A stretch of DNA of 64,000 nt, taken from contig JACKEO010000002.1 in the NCBI GenBank assembly GCA_020632955.1, forward strand, positions 62,001 through 126,000, read 5' to 3'. Under the pieces are notes generated by a model. It searched no databases and was not told the origin of the DNA. It saw only the letters and a program-made list of their open reading frames with translations. Source of the stretch: Alphaproteobacteria bacterium (GTDB lineage Bacteria > Myxococcota_A > UBA796 > GCA-2862545). Positions 34,205-45,708 of the stretch are shown here, piece by piece. The position numbers and the translations under genes are program-made. The first letter of the stretch is position 1. Each line of letters starts with the position of its first letter.

Positions 34205-35997
34205 GGAGGGGTCGCGCCGCGGGCACGCTCGGACTGCTGCTCGCTGCGTGCGGGCCGCTCGAGGACCCCTTCGCCGACTCCGATGCAGTCGGTGACACCG
34301 CCGACACGGCCCCCGTGGTCGACAGCCGCGACACGTCATCGGGGGACTCCGGCGACTCCGGCACCGTGGACGACTCCGGCGACTCCGGCACCGTGGGCGA
34401 CTCCGGCGACTCCGGCACCGTGGGCGACTCCGGCGATTCCGGCGATTCCGGCGATTCCGGCACGGTGGGCGACTCCGGGAACTCCGGCGACTCCGGCACG
34501 GTGGGCGATTCCGGCGACTCCGGCACGGTGGGCGATTCCGGCGACTCCGGCGACTCCGGCACGATGGGCGACTCCGGGAACTCCGGCGACTCCGGCACGG
34601 TGGGCGATTCCGGCGATTCCGGCGATTCCGGCGATTCCGGCGATTCCGGCACGGTGGGCGACTCCGGCGACTCCGGCACGGTGGGCGACTCCGGGAACTC
34701 CGGCGTCGCGGGCGACTCCGGCGATTCCGGGAACTCCGGCACGGTGGGCGACTCCGGTGATTCCGGGAACTCCGGCGATTCCGGGAACTCCGGCGATTCC
34801 GGGAACTCCGGCGACTCCGGCACGGTGGGCGACTCCGGGAACTCCGGCGTCGCGGGCGACTCCGGCGATTCCGGGAACTCCGGCGATTCCGGGAACTCCG
34901 GCGACTCCGGCACGGTGGGCGACTCCGGCGACTCCGGCCCTCCGGCCGGCCACGACCGCATCCTCGGGGAGGACGTGCCCCGCGCCGACAGCTGGTGGGT
35001 GGAGAACGGTCGCCTGCACCACGGCAGCACGCAGGTGGCGCTGCACGGCGTCAACTGGTTCGGCCTGGACACCGACGTGCACGCGCTCCACGGGCTGTGG
35101 TCCGGGCGCAGCATGGACGCCTTCCTCGACCAGCTCGCCGGGTGGGGGCTCAACGCCCTGCGCATCCCCATCGCGCCCGAGGCGCTGATCTCCACCACCA
35201 CGATGGACGTGTGGCACAGCCACGACGGCGAGCTCACGTCGCGGGGGCAGCTGCTGCAGCTCCTCGACGAGGCGGGACAGCGCGGCCTCACCGTGCTCCT
35301 CGACCTGCACACCTGCGGCGTGTCCACGGGCCACCTGGCCTCCGGGCCCGAGGCCTGCGGCGGCTACACCAAGGCCGACTGGCTGGTCGACCTGGCCGAT
35401 CTCGCGGTGATCGCCTCCAGCCACGACAACGTGGTGGGCATCGACCTCTTCAACGAGCCCTACGGGCTCACGTGGGAGGCCTGGTCGGCGCTGGTGGCCG
35501 AGGCGGCCCAGGCCGTGCTCGAGGTCAACCCCCACATCGTGCTCTTCGTGGAGGGCGTCGGCAGCGCGTCGCCCGAGGGCGGCTGGCCGGCCTTCTGGGG
35601 CGAGAACCTCGTGCAGGGAGCCACCGCCACGGTGCAGGTGCCCCCCTCGCGCCTGGTCTACAGCCCCCACGTCTACGGTCCGTCCGTGTTCAACCAGCCG
35701 TACTTCGGCGACGGCACCTTCCCTGCGAACCTGCCCGCCATCTGGGACGCCCACTACGGCCACCTGCGCAGCACGCCGCACGCGCTGGCCGTGGGGGAGT
35801 TCGGCGGGCCCTACACGGGTTCCGACAAGACCTGGATGGACGCCTTCGTGGCCTACCTGGTCGATCGCGACATCGAGCACTGGTTCTTCTGGTCCCTCAA
35901 CCCGAACTCCGGCGACACGGGGGGCCTGCTGAAGGACGACTGGAGCACCCCCGAGCAGGCCAAGCTGGACGCGCTGGCCCCCCTGCTGTCCCCCTGA
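34201..35997 (+). CDS. Glycoside hydrolase family 5 lipoprotein with long DSG-repeat linker
   Basis: 598 residues, GTG start overlapping the LRR stop. Lipoprotein signal (GTLGLLLAAC, Cys17), then a linker of Asp-Ser-Gly units at residues 49-246 with Thr-Val-Gly and Asn interruptions. Residues about 250-598 are a GH5-type TIM barrel: VNWFGLDTD, LNALRIPIAPEAL, LLDLHTCG, catalytic acid Glu419 in DLFNEPYG, YSPHVYGPS, nucleophile Glu533 in VGEFGGPY, and WFFWSLNPNSGDTGG. The barrel cuts beta-1,4-glucan-type polysaccharides. The linker would hold the enzyme away from the membrane and may be glycosylated or bind calcium. Confidence 0.9.
   Translation: MRRGRAAGTLGLLLAACGPLEDPFADSDAVGDTADTAPVVDSRDTSSGDSGDSGTVDDSGDSGTVGDSGDSGTVGDSGDSGDSGDSGTVGDSGNSGDSGTVGDSGDSGTVGDSGDSGDSGTMGDSGNSGDSGTVGDSGDSGDSGDSGDSGTVGDSGDSGTVGDSGNSGVAGDSGDSGNSGTVGDSGDSGNSGDSGNSGDSGNSGDSGTVGDSGNSGVAGDSGDSGNSGDSGNSGDSGTVGDSGDSGPPAGHDRILGEDVPRADSWWVENGRLHHGSTQVALHGVNWFGLDTDVHALHGLWSGRSMDAFLDQLAGWGLNALRIPIAPEALISTTTMDVWHSHDGELTSRGQLLQLLDEAGQRGLTVLLDLHTCGVSTGHLASGPEACGGYTKADWLVDLADLAVIASSHDNVVGIDLFNEPYGLTWEAWSALVAEAAQAVLEVNPHIVLFVEGVGSASPEGGWPAFWGENLVQGATATVQVPPSRLVYSPHVYGPSVFNQPYFGDGTFPANLPAIWDAHYGHLRSTPHALAVGEFGGPYTGSDKTWMDAFVAYLVDRDIEHWFFWSLNPNSGDTGGLLKDDWSTPEQAKLDALAPLLSP
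34345..34938 (+). repeat. In-frame tandem repeat of GACTCCGGC units (DSG linker)
   Basis: 594 bp, 198 codons, built from 9-bp units GAYTCCGGC and AACTCCGGC with GTGGGC and GTCGCGGGC interruptions. Several higher-order units of about 50-100 bp are repeated almost exactly (for example the pair around 34690 and 34830), pointing to recent expansion. Every change keeps the frame. Confidence 0.95.
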
Positions 35998-36011
35998 TCC
36001 CCGAGACGCCG

Positions 36012-36788
36012 TTGCACGCCTGGATCCTCGCCGCCCTCCTCCTGCCCGCGGTGTCGGTCGCCGCTCCCCCGCCCCGTCCCGAGCTGCCCGAGGCCACCAC
36101 GCCGCTCCAGGCGGGCGGACGCCGCGCCCTCCTCACCGAGGGAAGCGGCGCACCGGCAGGCCCCGGAGACGCCCTGGAGGTGGACCTCACGGCGTGGTCG
36201 TCGGAAGGGACGCTGCTCATGTCGACCCACGCCACGGGCACGCGGATGGTGGTCATCCCGGGCAGGGGCACCCTCGCACCGGCGGTGGAGGAGGCACTGA
36301 CGGGGGCACGCCGCGGCGACGTGCTGGTGGTGGAGGCCGCCCTCGCCGCCGACGCCCCGCCCGCACGCCTCCTGCTCGAGGTGCACGGCATCACGGCGGT
36401 GCGCATCCCCCCCGAGCACCCGCCCACGGTCCCCGAGGGCGGGTGGCAGGTGCGGGACTCCGGGCTCGGCGTGGCCGACCTCGTGGTGGGCACGGGAGAC
36501 GAGGCCACGCGCGGCGCCACCGTGCTGGTGGAGTACACCGGCTGGCTGGAGGATGGCCGCCGCTTCGACAGCAGCCTCGCCCGCGCCGCCCCCTTCGGCT
36601 TCACGATCGGCGCCCACGAGGTGATCCCCGGCTGGGAGGAGGGCGTGCAGGGCATGCGCATCGGCGGCACCCGCCTGCTCCGCGTGCCCTACAAGCTCGG
36701 CTACGGCTCGGCGGGCAACCCGCCCACGATCCCGCGCAAGGCCACCCTGCTGTTCGAGGTGCGCCTGCTCGAGGTGCGGGCCCGCTGA
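36012..36788 (+). CDS. FKBP-type peptidyl-prolyl isomerase, exported
   Basis: 258 residues from TTG 36012, the first start giving a signal peptide (MHAWILAALLLPAVSVAAP); no ATG or GTG is available upstream in frame after the previous stop. The C-terminal 100 residues are a canonical FKBP domain: VLVEYTGWLEDGRRFDSS, VIPGWEEGVQGMRIGG, RVPYKLGYG. The N-terminal half (residues about 48-120: DALEVDLTAWSSEGTLL, ARRGDVLVVEA) looks like a second, degenerate FKBP domain. It would catalyse prolyl isomerisation of exported proteins in the periplasm. Follows the GH5 gene by 14 nt, likely same transcript. Confidence 0.85.
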   Translation: MHAWILAALLLPAVSVAAPPPRPELPEATTPLQAGGRRALLTEGSGAPAGPGDALEVDLTAWSSEGTLLMSTHATGTRMVVIPGRGTLAPAVEEALTGARRGDVLVVEAALAADAPPARLLLEVHGITAVRIPPEHPPTVPEGGWQVRDSGLGVADLVVGTGDEATRGATVLVEYTGWLEDGRRFDSSLARAAPFGFTIGAHEVIPGWEEGVQGMRIGGTRLLRVPYKLGYGSAGNPPTIPRKATLLFEVRLLEVRAR

Positions 36789-36804
36789 TCGCGCGCGCCT
36801 CACG

Positions 36805-39247
<2,443 letters not shown>

Positions 39248-39318
39248 CTCCACCCCCCTGCCCTTCCATCGTGCCCGACCGTTCGCCCACCTGGGGCAGC
39301 ACGTCGGGGTCGCCGTGA

Positions 39319-40311
39319 TCACCACCGCGTGAGCAGGCGCTCCGCGGCCTCCGTCGCATGGTACGTGAGGATGAGGTCGGCTCCTGCACGCTTGAACGAC
39401 AGCAGGGTCTCGCGGATGCAGGCGTCGCGATCGATCCAGCCGTTCCGACCGGCAGCCTCGAGCATCGCGTACTCCCCCGACACCTGGTACACGGCCATCG
39501 GTCGGCCGTAGGCCTCCTTGAGGCGCCAGAGGACGTCGAGGTAGGGCAGGCCGGGCTTGACCATCACGATGTCGGCGCCCTCGTCCAGGTCGAGGCCCAC
39601 CTCGTGCAGCGCCTCGTCGCCGTTGCCCGGGTCCATCTGGTAGGTGCGCTTGTCGCCGCCGCCGCGCGGCGCCGAGTCGAGGGCGTCCCGGAAGGGCCCG
39701 TAGAAGGCCGAGGCGTACTTCGCGCTGTAGGCGAGGATCAGCGTGTCGGTGTGGCCGTCGGCGTCCAGCGCGTCGCGGATCGCCCCCACGCGGCCGTCCA
39801 TCATGTCCGACGGCGCCACCACGTCGACGCCCGCCTCGGCCTGGCAGCGTGCCTGCCGCACCAGGCCCTCCACGGTGAGGTCGTTCGCGATCTCGCCGTC
39901 CACGACGATGCCGTCCTGGCCCAGGCTGCTGTAGGGATCGAGCGCGACGTCGCCGATCACCGCGAGCCCGGGCACCTCGGCGTGCAGGCGACGCACGATG
40001 CGCGGGATCAGCCCCTCGGGGTTCCACGCCTCCCGGCCGTCCTCCGTCTTCAGCGCGTCGTCGATGCGCGGGAAGAGCGCGACGGCCCGCACCCCGGCGG
40101 CCCAGGCGCGGGCGGCCTCCTCCACCAGGCGGGGCTCCGACAGGCGCGCCTGGCCGGGCATCGACGCGATGGCCTCGTCGGGACCCTCCCCCGCCTGCAC
40201 GAACAGGGGCTGCACCAGGTCGGAGGGCGTGACGAGGTGCTCGCGGACCAGGTCGCGCACGGCGGCCCGGGTGCGCAGGCGACGGGGTCGGTGGCGGAGC
40301 GAGAGGGACAC
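39319..40311 (-). CDS. hemB: Porphobilinogen synthase (delta-aminolevulinic acid dehydratase)
   Basis: 330 residues from GTG 40311. Schiff-base lysines Lys198 (YSAKYAS) and Lys252 (MVKPGLPYLD), plus APSDMMDGRVGAIR. The metal-site segment is DVALDPYSSLGQDG, without the Cys triad of zinc enzymes, so this is the Mg-dependent Asp-type enzyme as in Pseudomonas. It condenses two 5-aminolevulinate molecules to porphobilinogen in tetrapyrrole synthesis. No other heme genes are adjacent; the upstream gene on the same strand encodes a deaminase, 22 nt away. Confidence 0.95.
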   Translation of the reverse strand: MSLSLRHRPRRLRTRAAVRDLVREHLVTPSDLVQPLFVQAGEGPDEAIASMPGQARLSEPRLVEEAARAWAAGVRAVALFPRIDDALKTEDGREAWNPEGLIPRIVRRLHAEVPGLAVIGDVALDPYSSLGQDGIVVDGEIANDLTVEGLVRQARCQAEAGVDVVAPSDMMDGRVGAIRDALDADGHTDTLILAYSAKYASAFYGPFRDALDSAPRGGGDKRTYQMDPGNGDEALHEVGLDLDEGADIVMVKPGLPYLDVLWRLKEAYGRPMAVYQVSGEYAMLEAAGRNGWIDRDACIRETLLSFKRAGADLILTYHATEAAERLLTRW

Positions 40312-40333
40312 GACGACCTCCGGGTCGGCGCTC

Positions 40334-41098
40334 CTATCCCGACGACGACCGCGGCCGCTCCCAGCCCGACGCCTGCAGGGCGGTGTGCCGCGCGAGGCGT
40401 CCGGGATCCTCCCGCGCCACCACCACGTCGAGCGGACCCGTCGCCGCGTCCACCAGGGCGGCGGCGCACATCCGACAGGGCGTGAGGCCCACGCACAGGC
40501 GCCAGCCGGCGGGGATCGGCCCCCGCCCCGCGGCCCGCCACGCCTCCAGGAGCACCCGCTCGGCGTGCAGCACGCGGTTGGACCCCCCGAGGTTCCGCGC
40601 CCCCAGCACCGCGCGCCCCTCGCCGTCCACGAGCACCGCCGCCACCGGCAGGTCCTGGCGCCACCGGGGGCCCGTCCGTCGCGCTGCGGCCTCGAGCCGA
40701 CCCACGGCCTCCCAGGGGTCCTCGCCCGACAGCCACTGCGCCGAGGCGGCCGCGCGCCGTCGCGCCGCGCCCGCCCAGGGCCCCGCCGCCCGCCACGTGA
40801 GGGCCGACACCGGACCCGCCACGGCCCCGACCACCCGCACCCGCTTCGCCCCCACCTGCACCAGCGCACGGGCCGACGGCCCCGGCTCGACCCCCACGAG
40901 GATCGGCGCGCGCAGCGCCCGGTCGGCCCCCGCGCCCGCCTCGCGCACGCCGAGCACCAGTGCCTCGACGGACGGCGCCCACCACGCCGTGTCGCCGTCG
41001 CGCAGCACCGCCACCCGCGGACCGTGCAGGCGCGCCGCGAGGTGGAGGAGCGCCGCCTCGGCGGGCGCGTCACGCGCGGGAGGGCGGGAGGAGGTCAT
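40334..41098 (-). CDS. Cytidine deaminase-fold protein, Bd3614-like
   Basis: 254 residues. The C-terminal half carries the zinc-dependent deaminase motifs: HAE at residues 178-180 and TPCRMC with Cys208 and Cys211. The N-terminal about 130 residues form a separate globular region (VAVLRDGDTAWWAPSVEAL, RVRVVGAVAGPV) not found in simple cytidine deaminases. This layout recalls the Bd3614 nucleic-acid deaminase family, described in Bdellovibrio and suggested to edit RNA (recalled). RibD-type pyrimidine deaminase is less likely, as no reductase domain is present. Lies upstream of hemB on the same strand. Confidence 0.7.
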   Translation of the reverse strand: MTSSRPPARDAPAEAALLHLAARLHGPRVAVLRDGDTAWWAPSVEALVLGVREAGAGADRALRAPILVGVEPGPSARALVQVGAKRVRVVGAVAGPVSALTWRAAGPWAGAARRRAAASAQWLSGEDPWEAVGRLEAAARRTGPRWRQDLPVAAVLVDGEGRAVLGARNLGGSNRVLHAERVLLEAWRAAGRGPIPAGWRLCVGLTPCRMCAAALVDAATGPLDVVVAREDPGRLARHTALQASGWERPRSSSG

Positions 41099-41138
41099 CG
41101 GCCTCCCCTACTCCCGTGGGTGCGCGGCGACCGGACGT

Positions 41139-42548
41139 TCAGTCGGCGGCGAAGGTGGTCCAGCTGGCCCAGTTCTCGCTGCCCATCGCGCCCAGGTGGT
41201 CGGTGGCCTCGAACCAGGGGTCGGCGTCGGCCGGCACGGTCACGCCGAGCAGCGGCGCGCCGTCCACGGGGCGCCAGTCGGGCGCCACCATGTCGAAGGG
41301 CGCCCGCAGGTGGTGCTCGCCGCTCACGGTGTTGCCGTCGTTGCCCGTGCGGAAGAAGACGTCGATGTCGCAGACCTCCTGATCGTCGTTGAAGTCCGCG
41401 TCGCTCGTGGGGAAGGGCTGGTCGGGGATCACCGTGTCGGTGCACGAGAACCAGGCATGGCTCACCTCGAGGCTGCCGTTCGACGCGCTCGTGTCGCAGT
41501 CGATGCCGTGCGTGAACGTGGACGGGTCGTCGATGTTGGCGCAGCCGTACGGGTAGTTCACCACCACCAGCTGGTGGAGGTGACCGGCCGTGCCCGCCCG
41601 CAGGAGCATGCCGTAGCCGTCGGTGAAGCGACCGGGCGTGCGCACCTTCACCAGCGTCACGTTGCGCAGCGTGGGCTCCGACCAGGGCAGCAGCTCGAAG
41701 TCGTCCTTGTTGTTGTCGGCCTCGATGCCGTTGTCGCCGAGGTCGTCGTGGTGCTGCACCACCACGTGCTGGGCGCGCCCCGTCCAGCCGTCGGTCCAGT
41801 CGAAGCCGTCGTCGCCGGCCCCCGTGGACACGATGTGGCGCAGGTCCACGGTGCCGCCGAACATCTCGATGCCGTCGTCGGCGGCCATGTGGATGTGCAC
41901 CTGGTCCACCACGGTGCCGCGCCCCACGCCCTGCAGCGCCAGGCCGTTGATCTCCTGGCGGTCGTTGATCAGGGTGCCGGCGAACTCGATGCGCACGAAG
42001 CGGAGCACGCCGCTGTCGTCGTCGGCGTCGGCGCCCCCGTAGACGCCGGTGCCCGCCTCGCCCGGCACCGGGCAGTCCTCGGGCCGCTCGCACACGTTGG
42101 TGGGAGCCTGGCCGTTGATCACCAGCCCGCCCCAGTCCGAGCGCGCGCGGCTCCCCGGGTCCTTGTCGGACGTGAACACGATGGGGTCGGTGGCGGTGCC
42201 ATCCGCGAGGATGCGGCTGCCCCGGTCGATCACCAGGAAGCCGTCGGTGGCGCTGTCGCCGAAGATCGTGGTGCCCGCGGGGATGGTGAGCGTGACCGGC
42301 GTGGTGGGGTCGCCGAAGAAGACGCCGCCCACGAGCACCCACGCCAGCTGCGGGTCCAGCTCGAGGTCCTGCAGGTAGGTGCCCTGCAGCCGCGCGACGT
42401 CGCCGTCACAGGAGACGCCCTCGATGCCGTCGTAGGCGGGCAGCGCGCAGGGCTCGTCGACGGTGTCCTGGTCGCCGTCGGTGTCGGGGGCGCCCGGGGA
42501 GCAGGCGGCGAGGAGGACGAGCACGGACGGCAGGGAGCGGGGCCGCAT
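41139..42548 (-). CDS. Parallel beta-helix-like lipoprotein, paralogue 1
   Basis: 469 residues. Lipoprotein signal MRPRSLPSVLVLLAAC with Cys16, then an Asp-rich linker (PDTDGDQDTVDE). The body is built of short beta-strands in a right-handed helix style: TIPAGTTIFGDSATDGFLVI, DPIVFTSDKDPG, SDWGGLVINGQAP, FVRIEFAG, DGIEMFGGTVDLRH, GDDGFDWTDGW, NGIEADNNKDD. It is clearly paralogous to the product of 50745-52199. Last gene of the minus-strand TonB locus, directly after the TonB-dependent receptor (67-nt gap), so it is probably the receptor's outer-surface partner. No catalytic residues recognised. Confidence 0.82.
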   Translation of the reverse strand: MRPRSLPSVLVLLAACSPGAPDTDGDQDTVDEPCALPAYDGIEGVSCDGDVARLQGTYLQDLELDPQLAWVLVGGVFFGDPTTPVTLTIPAGTTIFGDSATDGFLVIDRGSRILADGTATDPIVFTSDKDPGSRARSDWGGLVINGQAPTNVCERPEDCPVPGEAGTGVYGGADADDDSGVLRFVRIEFAGTLINDRQEINGLALQGVGRGTVVDQVHIHMAADDGIEMFGGTVDLRHIVSTGAGDDGFDWTDGWTGRAQHVVVQHHDDLGDNGIEADNNKDDFELLPWSEPTLRNVTLVKVRTPGRFTDGYGMLLRAGTAGHLHQLVVVNYPYGCANIDDPSTFTHGIDCDTSASNGSLEVSHAWFSCTDTVIPDQPFPTSDADFNDDQEVCDIDVFFRTGNDGNTVSGEHHLRAPFDMVAPDWRPVDGAPLLGVTVPADADPWFEATDHLGAMGSENWASWTTFAAD

Positions 42549-42615
42549 GGCACCTCCGGAAGGAGCCCGTCCGTCGCCCGGGACGCGTCCGTCACCAAGC
42601 GACGTTGCTGCGACG

Positions 42616-45600
42616 CTACAGTGACCAGCCCACCCGCAGGCCGAGCCGCCAGCCGTCCCGCCGCTCCTCGATCAGCTCCCCCGTGCCCAGCTCGAAGCGG
42701 TTCTTCTGATCGGCCAGGTTGCGGCCGGTGAAGCGCAGGTCGAAGCCCTTGGGCAGCTTGTAGTTCACCACCACGTCGAGGCTGTGGAAGGGCATCTCGT
42801 AGGTGTCGGGCAGGCCGAAGCTGCCCACCTGCGTGATGCGCGGCCCGAAGACGTTGTAGAGCACCACGGCGTTGAGGCCGAGGTCGGGGTTGTCGTAGCC
42901 GAGCTGCAGGTTCACCACCCAGGGGGACTGGCCCTGCAGGGCGCGCTCGTCGTTGGTCTGCACGCCGCCCGCCTCGGGGTCGATGACGATGCGGCTGGAG
43001 ATGAGGCTCGCGTTGGCCGACACGTAGACGTCGCGCACGGCCTCGTCGATGAACTCCAGGTGCTTGAGGATCTCCACCTCGGCGCCGAAGTTGTTGGCGC
43101 CCAGCGCGTTGCCGTACGTGAGCGACTCGTCCGCGCCCACGATGACGATCTGCTCGATGGGCTGCGTGAAGGACTTGAAGAAGCCCGAGAGCGCCAGCAC
43201 GTCGCCACGCCCGGGGAACCACTCCACCCGTGCGTCGACGTTGTCGATGAGCCCGCGCTTCAGCTCCGGGTTGCCGAACTGGTCGCGGCCGCCGATGACG
43301 TCCTGGTAGATGGCCGGCGACAGCTCGCGGAACTCGGGGCGCGAGACCGTGCGGCCGTAGCCGAGGCGCACCTTGACGTCCTCGCGGGGGGCGAAGGCCG
43401 CGGTGACCGCCGGGAGCACGTCGGTGTTCGACAGCTCCGAGACGATGGGCACGCCGTCGGGGTTGAAGAGCTCGAAGGTGGTGACCTCCTGCCGGCCGTG
43501 CTCGACGCGCGCTCCGGCCATCACCTCCAGCCACCGCAGCGCCGGCACAGTGGCCATCGCGTAGCCGGCGCCGATGGTCTGCTGCGCCACGTAGTTGTCG
43601 GTGGTCTGGGTGACCTCCTTGACCTGGAAGGCGTCCTCGCGGATGTTCGCCGGCGTGAAGATCGCCTCGGGCGCGAGCTGCAGGACGGCCTCGTCGGTGA
43701 AGCCCTTGTTCACGAAGGTGTAGCGGCGGGTGTCGACGGTGCGGTCCTTGCGCAGGAACATGCCGCCCAGCTTGAGCACCGCGTCGGAGCCGCTGCGCAT
43801 CGCGAAGGGCAGCGACAGGTCCAGCGCGGCGTCGTGGGTCTGGTCCTGCAGGTCGGAGAAGAAGCGGCTGTTCGCGTCGCCGTCACGACGGGACAGCGTG
43901 AAGCCCGTGCCGTCCCCGAGCTCGTCGTAGCGGGTCTCGCGCCGGTCCGGCTCGTTGCGGAAGGCCTTGGCGAAGCCGTACCGCCAGTCCAGGCGCACCC
44001 GCTGCGCCCCCGCGTCGATCTCGTGGCTGCCCACCAGCTGCTGCACGATGAGCATGCGCTCCACCCAGCGCAGGCGGCTCACCCGGATGTCGGCGGCCTC
44101 CTCGGGGAGGAAGCCCTCGAAGGTGCGCGCCTCGTCGTCGGTGTTCCGCAGCACCAGGGTGGTGGACTGGATGCGGTGGCCCTCGGCGGGTTCGGCGCCC
44201 AGCGAGAGCATCCCCGACAGGCGCACGTTCCGCTCGGTGCGGTCGAAGGCGTAGTCGGTGTCGGACACCACGTCCTTGCCGGCCAGGCTGTACTGCACGT
44301 TGCGGAAGCGGTTGGTCTGCCAGCCGTCGGCGTACGACAGCGCGAAGAGCACGCCCAGCGGCCGACCGCCCGGCTCGAAGCCGTTGCCCAGGGCGAGGTT
44401 GAAGCCCCAGTCGGGCGGCGTGAGCTGGGATCGCGGCGACCACACGTTCGGGAAGGTCTTGCCCAGGTCGGCGAGCTCGGCGCTGGTGTAGCCCTGGGTG
44501 CTGAAGCGGCCCCGCTCCTTGAGGGGCGCCTCCGCACTCGCCGCCACCACCGCCGGATCCAGGGCGCGCGTGCCGCCGTCGATGCCGAGCGCGTCGGTGG
44601 GTCCGCCATCCGACGTGGAGCCGTCCACGAAGCTCGTGCCGCCCACCACCGTGCCCGAGACCTGGATCTGCACCACGGGGGCCCGCGGGAAGGCCTTGGT
44701 GCGCAGCAGCACGGTGCCGCCACCGAACTCGGCCGGCAGATCGGGGCTGAAGGTCTTCTGGATGACCACGCTGTCGAGGATCGAGGCCGGGAAGAGGTCG
44801 AGCGGGACCACCCGGCGCTCGGGCTCCGGACTCGGGAGCTGGCCACCGTTCAGCAGGGTGGTGCTGTAGCGCTCGCCCAGGCCGCGCACGTAGATGAAGC
44901 GCCCGCCCACCACCGTGAGACCGGTGACCCGCCGCAGGGCGGAGGCCGCGTTGGCGTCGCCGGTGCGCGCCATCTGCTCGGCGCCGAGGATGTCGGCCAC
45001 GGCCGACCCCGTCTTGCGCTCCTCCAGCAGCTCGGACGTGCCGCCGGTGACCTTGGGCACCCGCACGGTGAAGTCGTCGAGGGCCACGCCCGCCGGCACC
45101 AGCTGCACCTGGATCGGCGTCTCCTGGCCCGCGGCGACCACCACCTCGGGCACGCCCTGGGAGGCGAAGGCGCTGGCGATGACCGACAGCTCCCAGGACC
45201 CGGGCGGCAGGTCGAGGTGGAAGCGGCCGTCGGCGTCGCTCTGGGCCTCCACGGCCAGCCCGCGCACGAAGATGCGTGCCCCCACCACCGGGGCGCCGTC
45301 CTCGCTGCTGGTGAGGCGCCCGGCCACCGAGCCCACCACGCCCTCCTGGGGGGCCGACGCCACGGGCGCCAGCTCCGGCGCCTCCACCTGTGCGGGCAGC
45401 ACGGCGAGATCGGGCGCCCAGGTGAGCAGCAGCTCCGAGGTGCGCCCCGCCGCGACGGGCAGGTCCACCGACGGGCGCGACACCCGGTCGGGGCCCACGA
45501 CGCGCACGGGGTGCACGCCCTCGGGCAGCGACAGGACGAAGCGGCCGAGGCGATCGGTGCGGGTCTGCACCCCGCCCACCTCGACGAGCACGCCCTCGAG

Positions 45601-45708
45601 CGGCGCCCCGTCGGCGCGCGAGAAGACGATGCCGGTCACCGTCCCCTCCTCCACCTCCTGGGCGTGGACCAGGGAGGGGGCGAGCAGGAGCAGCCACCAG
45701 GGGCTCAT
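42616..45708 (-). CDS. TonB-dependent outer-membrane receptor with two N-terminal carboxypeptidase-regulatory-like domains
   Basis: 1030 residues. Signal peptide MSPWWLLLLAPSLVHAQ. Two CarbopepD_reg-like beta-sandwiches follow (GTVTGIVFSRADGAPLEGV near residue 25 and VGSVAGRLTSSEDGAPVVG near 120), then the plug (SELLEERKTGSAVADILGAEQ, YVRGLGERYSTTLLNG) and a large barrel with GYGRTVSRPEFRELSP and the terminal WRLGLRVGWSL. It imports a large or scarce ligand across the outer membrane using TonB energy. Its ATG overlaps the TPR gene stop by 4 nt. It is translated with its own TonB-ExbBD set, so the system is self-contained. The ligand is unknown. Confidence 0.92.
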   Translation of the reverse strand: MSPWWLLLLAPSLVHAQEVEEGTVTGIVFSRADGAPLEGVLVEVGGVQTRTDRLGRFVLSLPEGVHPVRVVGPDRVSRPSVDLPVAAGRTSELLLTWAPDLAVLPAQVEAPELAPVASAPQEGVVGSVAGRLTSSEDGAPVVGARIFVRGLAVEAQSDADGRFHLDLPPGSWELSVIASAFASQGVPEVVVAAGQETPIQVQLVPAGVALDDFTVRVPKVTGGTSELLEERKTGSAVADILGAEQMARTGDANAASALRRVTGLTVVGGRFIYVRGLGERYSTTLLNGGQLPSPEPERRVVPLDLFPASILDSVVIQKTFSPDLPAEFGGGTVLLRTKAFPRAPVVQIQVSGTVVGGTSFVDGSTSDGGPTDALGIDGGTRALDPAVVAASAEAPLKERGRFSTQGYTSAELADLGKTFPNVWSPRSQLTPPDWGFNLALGNGFEPGGRPLGVLFALSYADGWQTNRFRNVQYSLAGKDVVSDTDYAFDRTERNVRLSGMLSLGAEPAEGHRIQSTTLVLRNTDDEARTFEGFLPEEAADIRVSRLRWVERMLIVQQLVGSHEIDAGAQRVRLDWRYGFAKAFRNEPDRRETRYDELGDGTGFTLSRRDGDANSRFFSDLQDQTHDAALDLSLPFAMRSGSDAVLKLGGMFLRKDRTVDTRRYTFVNKGFTDEAVLQLAPEAIFTPANIREDAFQVKEVTQTTDNYVAQQTIGAGYAMATVPALRWLEVMAGARVEHGRQEVTTFELFNPDGVPIVSELSNTDVLPAVTAAFAPREDVKVRLGYGRTVSRPEFRELSPAIYQDVIGGRDQFGNPELKRGLIDNVDARVEWFPGRGDVLALSGFFKSFTQPIEQIVIVGADESLTYGNALGANNFGAEVEILKHLEFIDEAVRDVYVSANASLISSRIVIDPEAGGVQTNDERALQGQSPWVVNLQLGYDNPDLGLNAVVLYNVFGPRITQVGSFGLPDTYEMPFHSLDVVVNYKLPKGFDLRFTGRNLADQKNRFELGTGELIEERRDGWRLGLRVGWSL

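Noticed and set aside
34345..34938. Regular short repeats considered as a CRISPR array
   Set aside because: No spacers; the repeats are in frame inside a lipoprotein gene and encode Asp-Ser-Gly.
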